Assembly (NCBI GenBank): GCA_963730005.1
Contig: CAVSPO010000013.1
Coordinates: forward strand, 186,001 to 250,000
Direction: 5' to 3'
DNA length: 64,000 nucleotides
Source of the DNA: CAVSPO01 sp963730005
GTDB taxonomy: Bacteria > Actinomycetota > Actinomycetes > Propionibacteriales > Propionibacteriaceae
This document shows positions 1-14,528 of this stretch, one piece after another; position 1 is the first letter of the stretch; every line of letters begins with the position of its first letter. A program made the translations under genes and the position numbers. The notes beneath the pieces were generated by a model, which worked only from the letters and a program-made list of their open reading frames with translations, searched no databases and was not told where the DNA came from.

Positions 1-1
1 C

Positions 2-757
2 CTGGGTCAGGTGCTCGAGATGCACCTGGGCTGGATCGCCCACTCGGGCTGGGACGTGGGCGATTCCGACGAGCCGTGGGCCGAGCGTCTGCGCGAGGTC
101 GGGCTGGGCCACGTCGATCCTGCGTCGCAAGTGGCGACGCCGGTCTTCGACGGGGCGAGCCTCGAAGAGATCGACGGGTTGCTCGCCCACCCGCTGCCTG
201 ATCGTGACGGCGACATCATGGTGGACGCCGATGGCAAGGCCCAGCTGCTCGACGGCCGCAGTGGCGAACCGTTCCCGACGCGCGCCGGTGTGGGCTACGT
301 CTACATGCTGAAGCTGCACCACCTGGTCGACGACAAGATCCACGCTCGTTCCACCGGTCCCTACTCGATGATCACGCAGCAGCCGTTGGGCGGCAAGGCC
401 CAGTTCGGTGGCCAGCGTTTCGGCGAGATGGAGGTCTGGGCGCTCGAGGCCTACGGTGCCGCCTGGGCCCTGCAGGAGATGCTCACGATCAAGTCCGACG
501 ACGTGTCGGGGCGGGTCAAGACCTACGAAGCGATCGTCAAGGGCGAGAACATCCCGGAGTCGGGTATTCCCGAGAGCTTCAAGGTGCTCGTCAAGGAGAT
601 GAAGAGCCTCTGCCTGAACGTCGAGGTGCTCTCCAGCGACGGTTCCATCATCGACCTTCGTGATTCCGAGGACGACTACCGCCAGGCCGAGGACTTCGGC
701 ATTGACATCGGTCGTCGCCCCGGCAGTGACTCGTTCGCTGCCGTCGATGAAGTCTGA
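2..757 (+). CDS. rpoB: RNA polymerase beta subunit, C-terminal part (partial at the window edge)
   Basis: This is the last 251 residues of the catalytic beta subunit of RNA polymerase; the reading frame is open from base 2, so the start lies upstream of the window. The conserved C-terminal stretch that contacts the clamp and beta' is readable, including PYSMITQQPLGGKAQFGG and the following GEMEVWALEAYGAAW block. The protein ends in a short acidic tail after a TGA stop. It is followed 109 bases later by rpoC, the universal rpoBC order. Nothing suggests truncation other than the window boundary. Confidence 0.98.
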   Translation: MGQVLEMHLGWIAHSGWDVGDSDEPWAERLREVGLGHVDPASQVATPVFDGASLEEIDGLLAHPLPDRDGDIMVDADGKAQLLDGRSGEPFPTRAGVGYVYMLKLHHLVDDKIHARSTGPYSMITQQPLGGKAQFGGQRFGEMEVWALEAYGAAWALQEMLTIKSDDVSGRVKTYEAIVKGENIPESGIPESFKVLVKEMKSLCLNVEVLSSDGSIIDLRDSEDDYRQAEDFGIDIGRRPGSDSFAAVDEV

Positions 758-866
758 GTCCGTGTTGCCGGCGGGCGATGGCCCGCCGGCGATCGACCAG
801 TCCATTTCGACTAACTCAGACAAGAATTGACACCACTTGCCTGCTGGCAGGGGAAAGAGAAGAAAC

Positions 867-4760
<3,894 letters not shown>

Positions 4761-4775
4761 GTAGTGCAGCCAAAC

Positions 4776-4805
4776 GAGGGCGCCCCACTTCGGTGGGGCG
4801 CCCTC
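4776..4805 (+). terminator. rpoBC terminator with a C(UUCG)G tetraloop
   Basis: A perfect 13-bp stem (gagggcgccccac / gtggggcgccctc) is closed by TTCG between C and G, the very stable cUUCGg loop. It starts 15 bases after the rpoC stop. No clean U-run follows (gtgctttcc), so termination would rest on stem stability or on Rho. Confidence 0.85.
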
Positions 4806-5145
4806 GTGCTTTCCGGGAGCCTGGCACGGCTGCTTTTGCGACCAGGGCGCCCAGTGGGTATGATCGCTGACTGTGTCCGGTCTGCCGGCGCGGCTGCGTC
4901 GCCGGGGTTGCTACCGGCTAGCAGTCTGGACACTGAGTGCGCACCCTGGCCTGCGGGCCCGGTCACCTAAACGTTGCGAGGTGACGGGTCCTCGTGCGGA
5001 GTTCGCACAGCGGTTCGCCGCTCCGGACGCGAGATATCGGTGGTTTCGCGACGCCCTGTTGAGTTGAAGAAGACGCGGGGTCGGCTGGAGGAGTGGACCG
5101 CGAGCCAGGGACAACCGATTCAGACAACGAAAGAGATACCAGCAG
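4806..5145 (+). promoter_or_regulatory. rpoC-rpsL intergenic region and long str-operon leader
   Basis: The 385-base gap between rpoC and rpsL holds the rpoC terminator, one clear promoter (separate entry) and then about 270 bases of leader before the rpsL GTG. I find no open reading frame with a convincing ribosome site and no tRNA. The leader has GC-rich short inverted segments but no stem I would name. Its length leaves room for ribosomal-protein feedback, which is inference only. Confidence 0.5.
4836..4864 (+). promoter_or_regulatory. Promoter of the str operon
   Basis: TTGCGA at 4836-4841 and TATGAT at 4859-4864 are separated by exactly 17 bases, the best housekeeping-type promoter in the window. 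It lies just past the rpoC terminator. It predicts a transcript start near 4871 and a leader of about 275 bases ahead of rpsL. Confidence 0.75.
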
Positions 5146-5517
5146 GTGCCTACAATCCAGCAGTTGGTCCGCAAGGGCCGCACTGACAAGGTCACTAAGA
5201 CCAGTACTCCCGCGCTCAAGGGCTCGCCCCAGCGCCGCGGCGTTTGCACTCGTGTGTACACGACGACGCCGAAGAAGCCGAACTCGGCGCTGCGCAAGGT
5301 GGCCCGTGTTCGCCTCTCCTCCGGCGTCGAAGTGACGGCCTACATCCCGGGCGTCGGCCACAACCTGCAGGAGCACTCGATGGTGCTCGTGCGTGGTGGT
5401 CGTGTCAAGGACCTTCCCGGTGTCCGTTACAAGATCATCCGTGGTGCGCTCGACACCCAGGCCGTCAAGGGTCGCAAGCAGGCTCGCAGCCGCTACGGCG
5501 CGAAGAAGGAGAAGTAA
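5146..5517 (+). CDS. rpsL: 30S ribosomal protein S12
   Basis: S12, 123 residues, sits at the decoding centre of the 30S subunit. The start is GTG 5146, giving MPTIQQLVRKGR. The decoding loop TPKKPNSALRK carries K43, and K88 is also present; these are the classical streptomycin-resistance positions, so the allele looks sensitive. It opens the str operon; its TAA overlaps the ATG of rpsG by one base, implying tight translational coupling. Confidence 0.99.
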   Translation: MPTIQQLVRKGRTDKVTKTSTPALKGSPQRRGVCTRVYTTTPKKPNSALRKVARVRLSSGVEVTAYIPGVGHNLQEHSMVLVRGGRVKDLPGVRYKIIRGALDTQAVKGRKQARSRYGAKKEK

Positions 5518-5987
5518 TGCCTCGCAAGGGTCCCGCCCCGAAGCGGCCGCTGGTCGCTGATCCCGTCTACAGCTCGACCGTCGTGTCGCAGCTGGTCAGC
5601 AAGATCCTGCTTGACGGCAAGAAGTCCGTCGCTCAGGACATCGTCTACACCGCCCTTGAGGGCACCCGCACCAAGACCGGGATCGATCCGGTACAGACTT
5701 TGAAGAAGGCCCTGGACAACATCCGTCCGGCCGTCGAGGTCAAGAGCCGTCGCGTCGGTGGCGCCACCTACCAGGTGCCCGTCGAGGTCAAGCCGGCCCG
5801 CGCCATGACACTGGCCATGCGCTGGCTGGTCAGCTTCAGCCGCCAGCGGCGTGAGAAGACCATGTCCGAGCGGCTCATGAACGAGATCCTGGATGCCAGC
5901 AACGGTCTGGGGGCTGCTGTGAAGCGCCGCGAGGACACCCACAAGATGGCCGAGGCGAACCGCGCCTTCGCGCACTACCGCTGGTAA
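5517..5987 (+). CDS. rpsG: 30S ribosomal protein S7
   Basis: S7, 156 residues, nucleates assembly of the 30S head and in E. coli acts as the str-operon repressor. The start ATG at 5517 shares one base with the rpsL stop and gives MPRKGPAPKRPL; a longer in-frame extension exists upstream but is out-of-frame rpsL sequence. The conserved ARAMTLAMRWLV and the C-terminus AHYRW are present. A hairpin with a short U-run follows it before fusA. Confidence 0.98.
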   Translation: MPRKGPAPKRPLVADPVYSSTVVSQLVSKILLDGKKSVAQDIVYTALEGTRTKTGIDPVQTLKKALDNIRPAVEVKSRRVGGATYQVPVEVKPARAMTLAMRWLVSFSRQRREKTMSERLMNEILDASNGLGAAVKRREDTHKMAEANRAFAHYRW

Positions 5988-5993
5988 CCGCAC

Positions 5994-6021
5994 CCGCCCC
6001 TCCGCAGTGAGGGGCGGTTTT
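5994..6021 (+). terminator. Hairpin with U-run between rpsG and fusA (attenuator or partial terminator)
   Basis: A 9-bp stem (ccgcccctc / gaggggcgg) with a 6-base loop is followed directly by TTTT. It lies inside the str operon, so it may set the ratio of S12/S7 to EF-G transcripts or mark an RNA processing site rather than end all transcription. Confidence 0.6.
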
Positions 6022-6086
6022 GCGCCTTCTTCCGAAGGCGCCACCCCGAAGCCATTACTTCAAGGCAATAGATAGAGGTTCAAACT

Positions 6087-8186
<2,100 letters not shown>

Positions 8187-8207
8187 GCCGGTTCCGTCCC
8201 GGGTGGT

Positions 8208-8236
8208 TTGACTCTCGTGGACGGGTCAACCAAAAT
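8208..8236 (+). promoter_or_regulatory. Possible separate promoter for tuf
   Basis: TTGACT at 8208-8213 and CAAAAT at 8231-8236 are 17 bases apart in the 176-base fusA-tuf gap. A dedicated tuf promoter would suit the high demand for EF-Tu, but the -10 box is only 4 of 6 and starts with C. Confidence 0.45.
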
Positions 8237-8362
8237 TGGTGAGGATCGAGCCCTTTGCGGGCCCGGTCCCTCACCAGGCAAAGAGACGTGTTGTGGGATC
8301 CGCCCGCAGCAGCACAGCAAGCGCCTCGCAACCAGCGCGGCGTCATCCCAGAAGGAGCCCAA

Positions 8363-9553
<1,191 letters not shown>

Positions 9554-9587
9554 TCAGATTCGCCGGAGCCGAAGGCTCAGCAGTCCG

Positions 9588-9619
9588 ATGCGGCCCGCCC
9601 CCCAGGGGGTGGGCCGCAT
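9588..9619 (+). terminator. str-operon terminator after tuf
   Basis: A 14-bp stem with one G-U pair (atgcggcccgcccc / ggggtgggccgcat) and a 4-base loop lies 35 bases past the tuf stop. It also lies downstream of the convergent gene ending at 9673, so it may act in both directions. Confidence 0.75.
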
Positions 9620-9672
9620 TGCTTGTTCCTTGCGGTTGTGCGGTGCCTGCGCTGACGTGGCAGGCCCCGCGG

Positions 9673-10290
9673 TCAGAGATTGTTGAGGAATTCCTGGAGC
9701 TTGCGGGTTGTCTCATTGCCCCAGTCACCGTCGATTCCAGCGCCGACGAGCTCCTGCAGCTTCTTGATGGTCTGCGGGCCGATCTGGCCGTCTGGGGTGA
9801 CGCCGAGCTTGCTTTGCAGCGCTCGCGCCGTGTCGGGGCCCATCAGGCCGTCAGCGTCGGCGCCAACCCAGCGCTGCAGTGCGGCGATGGTCAGCGGGCC
9901 GAGGAGCCCATCAACCTCCAGGCCGGCACCCTGTGGGGCAGCGGCTTCTTCGGCCTGCTGCTGCTCGGCTGCCTCCTCTGCCGCAGCAGCCTGCTCGGCG
10001 GCGGCCTGGGCCTGTTCCTCGGCCGCAGCCGCTGCGGCTGCCTGCTCAGCTGCCTGCGCGGCGACCACGCGAGCCTGGTCCTCGGCGGCCTGTTGCGCGG
10101 CTGACGCTTCCTCAGCTGCCTGCTTCGCGGCGGAGTCCGCGAAGCCCTCGGCCTTGGCCTGGGCGTCGGCTGCGGTCTTGGCGGCGGCATCGGCGGCCTT
10201 CTTGGCGGCGTCTGCCTGCTGCTGGGCCTTGGCTGCGCGCTCCTCGTCGTCGGTGGTCAGCCTGTCCTTGATGTTGTCGAAGAAACCCAC
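9673..10290 (-). CDS. Alanine-rich coiled-coil protein with four 20-residue peptidoglycan-binding-like repeats
   Basis: Protein of 205 residues and unknown role. The GTG start (10290) has an AAAGAGG site. Residues about 15-118 are almost only Ala, Glu, Gln, Lys and Asp, as in a long helix or coiled coil. Residues 121-205 hold four repeats with an exact 20-residue spacing, each beginning DG at 127, 147, 167 and 187 with the pattern DGxxGPxTxxxLQ (the last has GN for GP), which resembles the PGBD/PG_binding_1 helical repeat. There is no signal peptide, lipobox or membrane segment, so a cell-wall role is doubtful despite the repeat type. It lies 98 bases downstream of treY on the same strand and may share its transcript. 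Function not assigned. Confidence 0.8.
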   Translation of the reverse strand: MGFFDNIKDRLTTDDEERAAKAQQQADAAKKAADAAAKTAADAQAKAEGFADSAAKQAAEEASAAQQAAEDQARVVAAQAAEQAAAAAAAEEQAQAAAEQAAAAEEAAEQQQAEEAAAPQGAGLEVDGLLGPLTIAALQRWVGADADGLMGPDTARALQSKLGVTPDGQIGPQTIKKLQELVGAGIDGDWGNETTRKLQEFLNNL

Positions 10291-10388
10291 GGCAGTTACC
10301 TCTTTCGTTGTCTTTCCGGCCCCACTGGCCGTCGTGATCGAGCCTATCGTTGCGTCTGCCGGCTCGCTCAGGGGGCAGCGGTACGCGC

Positions 10389-12683
10389 TCAGCTGATCAG
10401 CAAAGCAACCGGGTAGTCAGCAAACAGATCGCAGAGGAGCACTGTGCCTGCGTGCTGGCGAGCCGTGAACTGGTCTGTCCAGGTGCCGGCCGGGAGTGCG
10501 CAGGTCGTGGTTGCCCAGCCGCCGGCCCTGTGCAGAGTGAGCGGTAACAGGGTGACCACGGTGATGGCCGCACCACGGTTGAACCCCATCATGTGGCCAG
10601 CCATCGGGCCCTCAGCCGCCAGCGGCTGGTAGCCCCGAAACGCGTCGCGACGGGTGTGGCGGGCCTGGAGCGTGCGTGTCAGGAGCCACTGTTTGGCGGC
10701 TCCTGTTGCGTCGACGGCTGGTGGCGTTTCAGCGGCCGTCGTGCGACGCAGAAGGTAGTCGACCGGGCGACGATTGTCCGGGTCCACCAGCGCGATCTCC
10801 CAGCGCTCGGCGCCCTGGAAGGTGTCCGGCACCCCGGGCATGGTCAGCTGCACCAGCTTGCGACCCAGTCCGTTGCTCCAGCCAGGCCGCTCCAGCGTGG
10901 CCAGCAGCCGGGTCCACCGGGCAGAGACCGTGTGGTCATCGAAAGCGACGTCGATCGCCGCCTGGACTGCTACCTCGAACTGCGCGTCGGGGGCAGTCCA
11001 TCGGGTGTGTCTGGCAGCCTCCCGCATCGCCTTGACGACGTAGTCGTGCAGCCGCGAGCGTTCGATCCGACCGACACCGGCCAGGGTCTGGGCGATGAGG
11101 GTGGTGACTGTGTGGTCGTCGAGGGCCACACGATCAGCGAACGGAGCGACGAAGGCGAGCCATTCGGGCTCCGGCAGCTCACTGAGCACGGCCAGCCGGG
11201 CCCGGACGTCATCGCTGCGTTTGGTGTCATGGGTGCTGAGCGCGGTCATCGACCAGGGTTGGGTGGCCAGCCGACGCTGTTGGGCGCGGTGGAACGCGGC
11301 CACACCGCTGCCCAGTTGCGCCGGATTGCCACCCACTTCGTTGAGGGCGATGAACCTGTTGTAACGGTAGTAGGCGGTGTCCTCGACCCCCTTGGCCATC
11401 ACCGCCCCGGTGAGTTGCTGAAATCGCACACAGGCAGCATGGGCTGGGTCACCCAGCTGGGGCACTATCGCAAGGATCGTGCGCTCCAGCTCCGGATGGG
11501 CGGTCAGGCAGTCCGCGGCCGCCTGGTCCAGGTGTTCGCGTCCGAAGGGCAGGTAGCTGCGATACACCCCGAAGTGGGCCGCCAGCTGCGTCAGCGCCGC
11601 AGCGAGTTCGGATCGCAAGTCGGCCGGGACATCCAGCAGGCGGCTGATCCGCCGGATCTCGGGTTGGTACAGCTGGCGCGCCATCTCGATCTTGCCCTCG
11701 GTGGCCCAGTCGCCGAACGGACGGACGTCACCGCTCTGTTCCGTGAAATGGCGCGTGAGCCACGGCTCGCCGGTGGGGTCGATGAACAACGCGTCCACTT
11801 CGGCCATGGCGTCGTAGCCGGTGGTGCCCTGCACCGGCCAACTGCCAGGCAGTTCCTCGCCCGGCTCCAGGATCTTCTCGACGACGATCCAGGTGCTCTC
11901 GCCCACCTGTCTGCGCAGCCAGTGGAGGTAGCCGCCCGGGTCGGCCAAGCCGTCGGGGTGGTCAATGCGCAGCCCCTCGATGTGATCCTCTCGGACCCAA
12001 CGCAGGATTCGCTCGTGGGTGGCCAGTGCCACGGCTTCGTCCTCGACACGCAGGCCGGCGAGGGTCGTGATGGCGAAGAAGCGGCGGTAGTTGAGCTGGT
12101 CGCCGGCGTCCCGCCACGGACACAGCCGGTAGTGCTGGCGTTCATGCACGTCGGTGGGGGAGTCGCCGGGTGAGCACGTGCCCGGTGCCACCGGGAAGCT
12201 CTCCTCGAAGTAGACCAACTCGCGGCGGTCCTGGCTCAGCGTCAGGTCGGCGAGTGCCCCGGCGTCGGCCAGCACAGGCACCGTGATGGGGCCCTGGTTC
12301 CAGTCGACGTCGAACCAGGACGCGTACGGCGAGGCCTGGCCGAGTTGCAGCACGCTCCACCAGGCTTCGTTGTGGCGCGGAGTGCCAATACCCATGTGGT
12401 TGGGAACGATGTCGACCACGATCTTGAGCCCCGCAGCACGGGCTGCCGTGACGAACCGTTGCCAGCCCGCCTCACCGCCACGCTGCGGATCGACCACGCG
12501 CCAGTCGACCCAGTCGTAGCCGTGTTCTGAACCCGGGGTCGACGTCAGCAGCGGCGACAGGTAGACCGCATCCACACCCAGCGCGGCCACGTAGTCGCAC
12601 AGCTGCGCTGCGTCGTCGAGGGTGAAGGTCGGCGTGATCTGCAGGCGATAGGTGGACCGGGGAAAGGACTCTGGGGCTGCCAC
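10389..12683 (-). CDS. treY: Maltooligosyltrehalose synthase
   Basis: TreY, 764 residues, GH13 family, isomerises the reducing-end alpha-1,4 bond of maltooligosaccharides to alpha,alpha-1,1, the first step from glycogen to trehalose. The N-terminus STYRLQITPTFTLDDAA is diagnostic, followed by the GH13 block VDIVPNHMGI. GLRIDHPDGLADP carries the probable nucleophile D241 and VVEKILEPGEELP the probable acid E269. Partner genes treZ and treX are not in this window. The GTG start is preceded by TAAGGT six bases upstream, so the mRNA may be leaderless. Confidence 0.95.
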   Translation of the reverse strand: MAAPESFPRSTYRLQITPTFTLDDAAQLCDYVAALGVDAVYLSPLLTSTPGSEHGYDWVDWRVVDPQRGGEAGWQRFVTAARAAGLKIVVDIVPNHMGIGTPRHNEAWWSVLQLGQASPYASWFDVDWNQGPITVPVLADAGALADLTLSQDRRELVYFEESFPVAPGTCSPGDSPTDVHERQHYRLCPWRDAGDQLNYRRFFAITTLAGLRVEDEAVALATHERILRWVREDHIEGLRIDHPDGLADPGGYLHWLRRQVGESTWIVVEKILEPGEELPGSWPVQGTTGYDAMAEVDALFIDPTGEPWLTRHFTEQSGDVRPFGDWATEGKIEMARQLYQPEIRRISRLLDVPADLRSELAAALTQLAAHFGVYRSYLPFGREHLDQAAADCLTAHPELERTILAIVPQLGDPAHAACVRFQQLTGAVMAKGVEDTAYYRYNRFIALNEVGGNPAQLGSGVAAFHRAQQRRLATQPWSMTALSTHDTKRSDDVRARLAVLSELPEPEWLAFVAPFADRVALDDHTVTTLIAQTLAGVGRIERSRLHDYVVKAMREAARHTRWTAPDAQFEVAVQAAIDVAFDDHTVSARWTRLLATLERPGWSNGLGRKLVQLTMPGVPDTFQGAERWEIALVDPDNRRPVDYLLRRTTAAETPPAVDATGAAKQWLLTRTLQARHTRRDAFRGYQPLAAEGPMAGHMMGFNRGAAITVVTLLPLTLHRAGGWATTTCALPAGTWTDQFTARQHAGTVLLCDLFADYPVALLIS

Positions 12684-12689
12684 AGTTTC

Positions 12690-12695
12690 ACCTTA
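12690..12695 (-). promoter_or_regulatory. -10 box of a probable leaderless treY transcript
   Basis: TAAGGT on the reverse strand lies six bases before the treY GTG, too close for a ribosome site between them; none is visible. Confidence 0.5.
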
Positions 12696-12736
12696 GGGCC
12701 TGCGTTGCGTCCCCGCTCGGCCACCCCGGGCCGGCG

Positions 12737-14437
12737 CTACTTGCTCGCGCCGCGTTTCTGGATCGCGGCCCACTCGTCACGAAGCCCGACCGTGCGGTGG
12801 AAGTGCATCGGTTGCTCCGGGTCGAGCGCGAAGTAGCCCAGGCGTTCGAACTGCACCACTTCCCCCGCTGCCACCTCCGCGAGGGCGGCCTCCGCCTTGC
12901 AGCCGGTCGCCAGCTCGCGGGAGTTCGGGTTGAAGTCATCGAGGGGTTCACCGGTGGCCTCGCCGGGCACCTCCGCGTTGAACAGCCGGTCGTACAGGGC
13001 CACGGTCGCATCCACAGCGTGCCCGGCGCTCACCCAGTGCATGGTCGACTTCACCTTGCGTCCGTCTGGTGCGTCACCGCCGCGAGTGGACGGGTCGTAG
13101 CTGGCGTGCACCTCGGTGACCCGACCAGCAGCGTCCTTGACGACGTGGGTGGCCGTGACGAAGTAGGCGCCGCGCAGCCGCACCTCACGACCGGGGGAGA
13201 GCCGGAAGTACTTGGGCGGTGGCACCTCGGCGAAGTCATCCTGCTCGATGTAGAGCTCGCCGCTGAAAGCGACGCGTCGAGTGCCGGCTGCGGCGTCCTC
13301 CGGGTTGTTGACGACCTCGAAATACTCGACCACCGGATCGCCCTGCTCGTCCGTGGGCCAGTTGTCGATGATCAGCCGCAAGGGCCGCAACACGGCCATC
13401 CGGCGCTGGGCGGTGCGGTTGAGCTCCTTGCGGACGAACGACTCCAAAGCCTCGATGGACTGGCGGGCGTTGGTCTTGCTGACGCCGACGTCGGAGCAGA
13501 AATCCCGGATCGCGGCCGGTGGATAGCCGCGCCGACGCAGGCCCCGCAACGTGGGCATTCGTGGGTCATCCCAACCGTCCACGAGGCCCTCGTTGACCAG
13601 TTTCATGAGGCGGCGCTTGCTGGTGACGGTATGGGTGAACTCCAGGCGCGCGAACTCGTACTGGTGCGGCCTGTCGCCGGTCAGTGGCAGCTGTTCCAGG
13701 AACCAGTCGTAGAGCGGCCGGTGCGACTCGAACTCCAGTGTGCAGATCGAGTGCGTGACTCCCTCGATGGCGTCGCTCTGGCCGTGGGCCCAGTCGTAGT
13801 TCGGATAGATGCACCACTGGTCGCCGGTGTTGTGATGGGTGGCGTGCCTGATGCGGTACATCACTGGGTCACGCAAAGCCATGTTCTCGGCGTTCATGTC
13901 GATCCTGGCGCGCAGCACCCGGGTGCCGTCGGGGAACTCGCCCGCCCTCATCCGACGGAACAGATCAAGGTTCTGCTGGGGCGTCCGGCCGCGGTAGGGG
14001 CTGTCGATGCCGGGCTTGCCGTAGCCGCCGCGCTGGGTGCTGATGGTGTCGCCGTCCTGGTCGTCGACGTAGGCCTTGCCGGCGTTGATCAGGTGTTCGG
14101 CCCATTCATAGAGCTGACCGAAGTAGTCCGAGGCGTGCAGCACCTGGTTGGGGTGGAAACCCAACCACTCGATGTCCTCGATGATCGACTCGACGTACTC
14201 GCTCTCCTCGGTGTCGGGATTGGTGTCGTCGAGACGCAGGTTGCAGATGCCGCCGAACCGGTCGGCAATGCCGAAGTCGACGGTGATGGCCTTGGCGTGA
14301 CCGATGTGCAGGTAGCCATTCGGCTCCGGTGGAAACCGCGTCTGCACGCGGCCCCCGTAGGTGCCCTGCTCGATGTCCTGCGCCACGATGTCGCGGATGA
14401 AATCGTTGGCACTGCTGGTCACGTCAGGGTCGCTCAT
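12737..14437 (-). CDS. glnS: Glutaminyl-tRNA synthetase
   Basis: Class I synthetase, 566 residues, charges tRNA-Gln directly. I chose ATG 14437 (MSDPDVTSSANDFI); an in-frame extension to 14557 would run into the gltX promoter area and is unconserved. FPPEPNGYLHIGHAK puts HIGH at 44-47, and the KMSKS equivalent is VTSKRRL, a common GlnRS variant. GWDDPRMPTLRGLRRRGY is a GlnRS hallmark and separates it from GluRS. It is divergent from gltX. Many actinobacteria instead use GatCAB amidotransferase on Glu-tRNA-Gln, so its presence is informative. Confidence 0.95.
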   Translation of the reverse strand: MSDPDVTSSANDFIRDIVAQDIEQGTYGGRVQTRFPPEPNGYLHIGHAKAITVDFGIADRFGGICNLRLDDTNPDTEESEYVESIIEDIEWLGFHPNQVLHASDYFGQLYEWAEHLINAGKAYVDDQDGDTISTQRGGYGKPGIDSPYRGRTPQQNLDLFRRMRAGEFPDGTRVLRARIDMNAENMALRDPVMYRIRHATHHNTGDQWCIYPNYDWAHGQSDAIEGVTHSICTLEFESHRPLYDWFLEQLPLTGDRPHQYEFARLEFTHTVTSKRRLMKLVNEGLVDGWDDPRMPTLRGLRRRGYPPAAIRDFCSDVGVSKTNARQSIEALESFVRKELNRTAQRRMAVLRPLRLIIDNWPTDEQGDPVVEYFEVVNNPEDAAAGTRRVAFSGELYIEQDDFAEVPPPKYFRLSPGREVRLRGAYFVTATHVVKDAAGRVTEVHASYDPSTRGGDAPDGRKVKSTMHWVSAGHAVDATVALYDRLFNAEVPGEATGEPLDDFNPNSRELATGCKAEAALAEVAAGEVVQFERLGYFALDPEQPMHFHRTVGLRDEWAAIQKRGASK

Positions 14438-14444
14438 GGGCGAC

Positions 14445-14450
14445 AAGGTA
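14445..14450 (-). promoter_or_regulatory. -10 box of a probable leaderless glnS transcript
   Basis: TACCTT on the reverse strand is followed by seven bases and then the glnS ATG, the spacing expected when transcription begins at the A of ATG. No Shine-Dalgarno sequence is present. Confidence 0.6.
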
Positions 14451-14513
14451 GCACGCTGGTCGGCGGGCCCGGCGTCGGGTTTGAACTGATTCGGGGCTGA
14501 CCGAGGTCCCCGG

Positions 14514-14519
14514 TAGGAT
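14514..14519 (+). promoter_or_regulatory. -10 box of gltX, near-leaderless
   Basis: TAGGAT ends nine bases before the gltX ATG at 14529. This would leave a leader of about two or three bases. The AGGAT could alternatively serve as a weak ribosome site. Confidence 0.45.
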
Positions 14520-14528
14520 TTGCGGATC

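Noticed and set aside
837..866. The TTG start of rpoC at 837.
   Set aside because: GTG 867 has the ribosome site and gives the conserved N-terminus.
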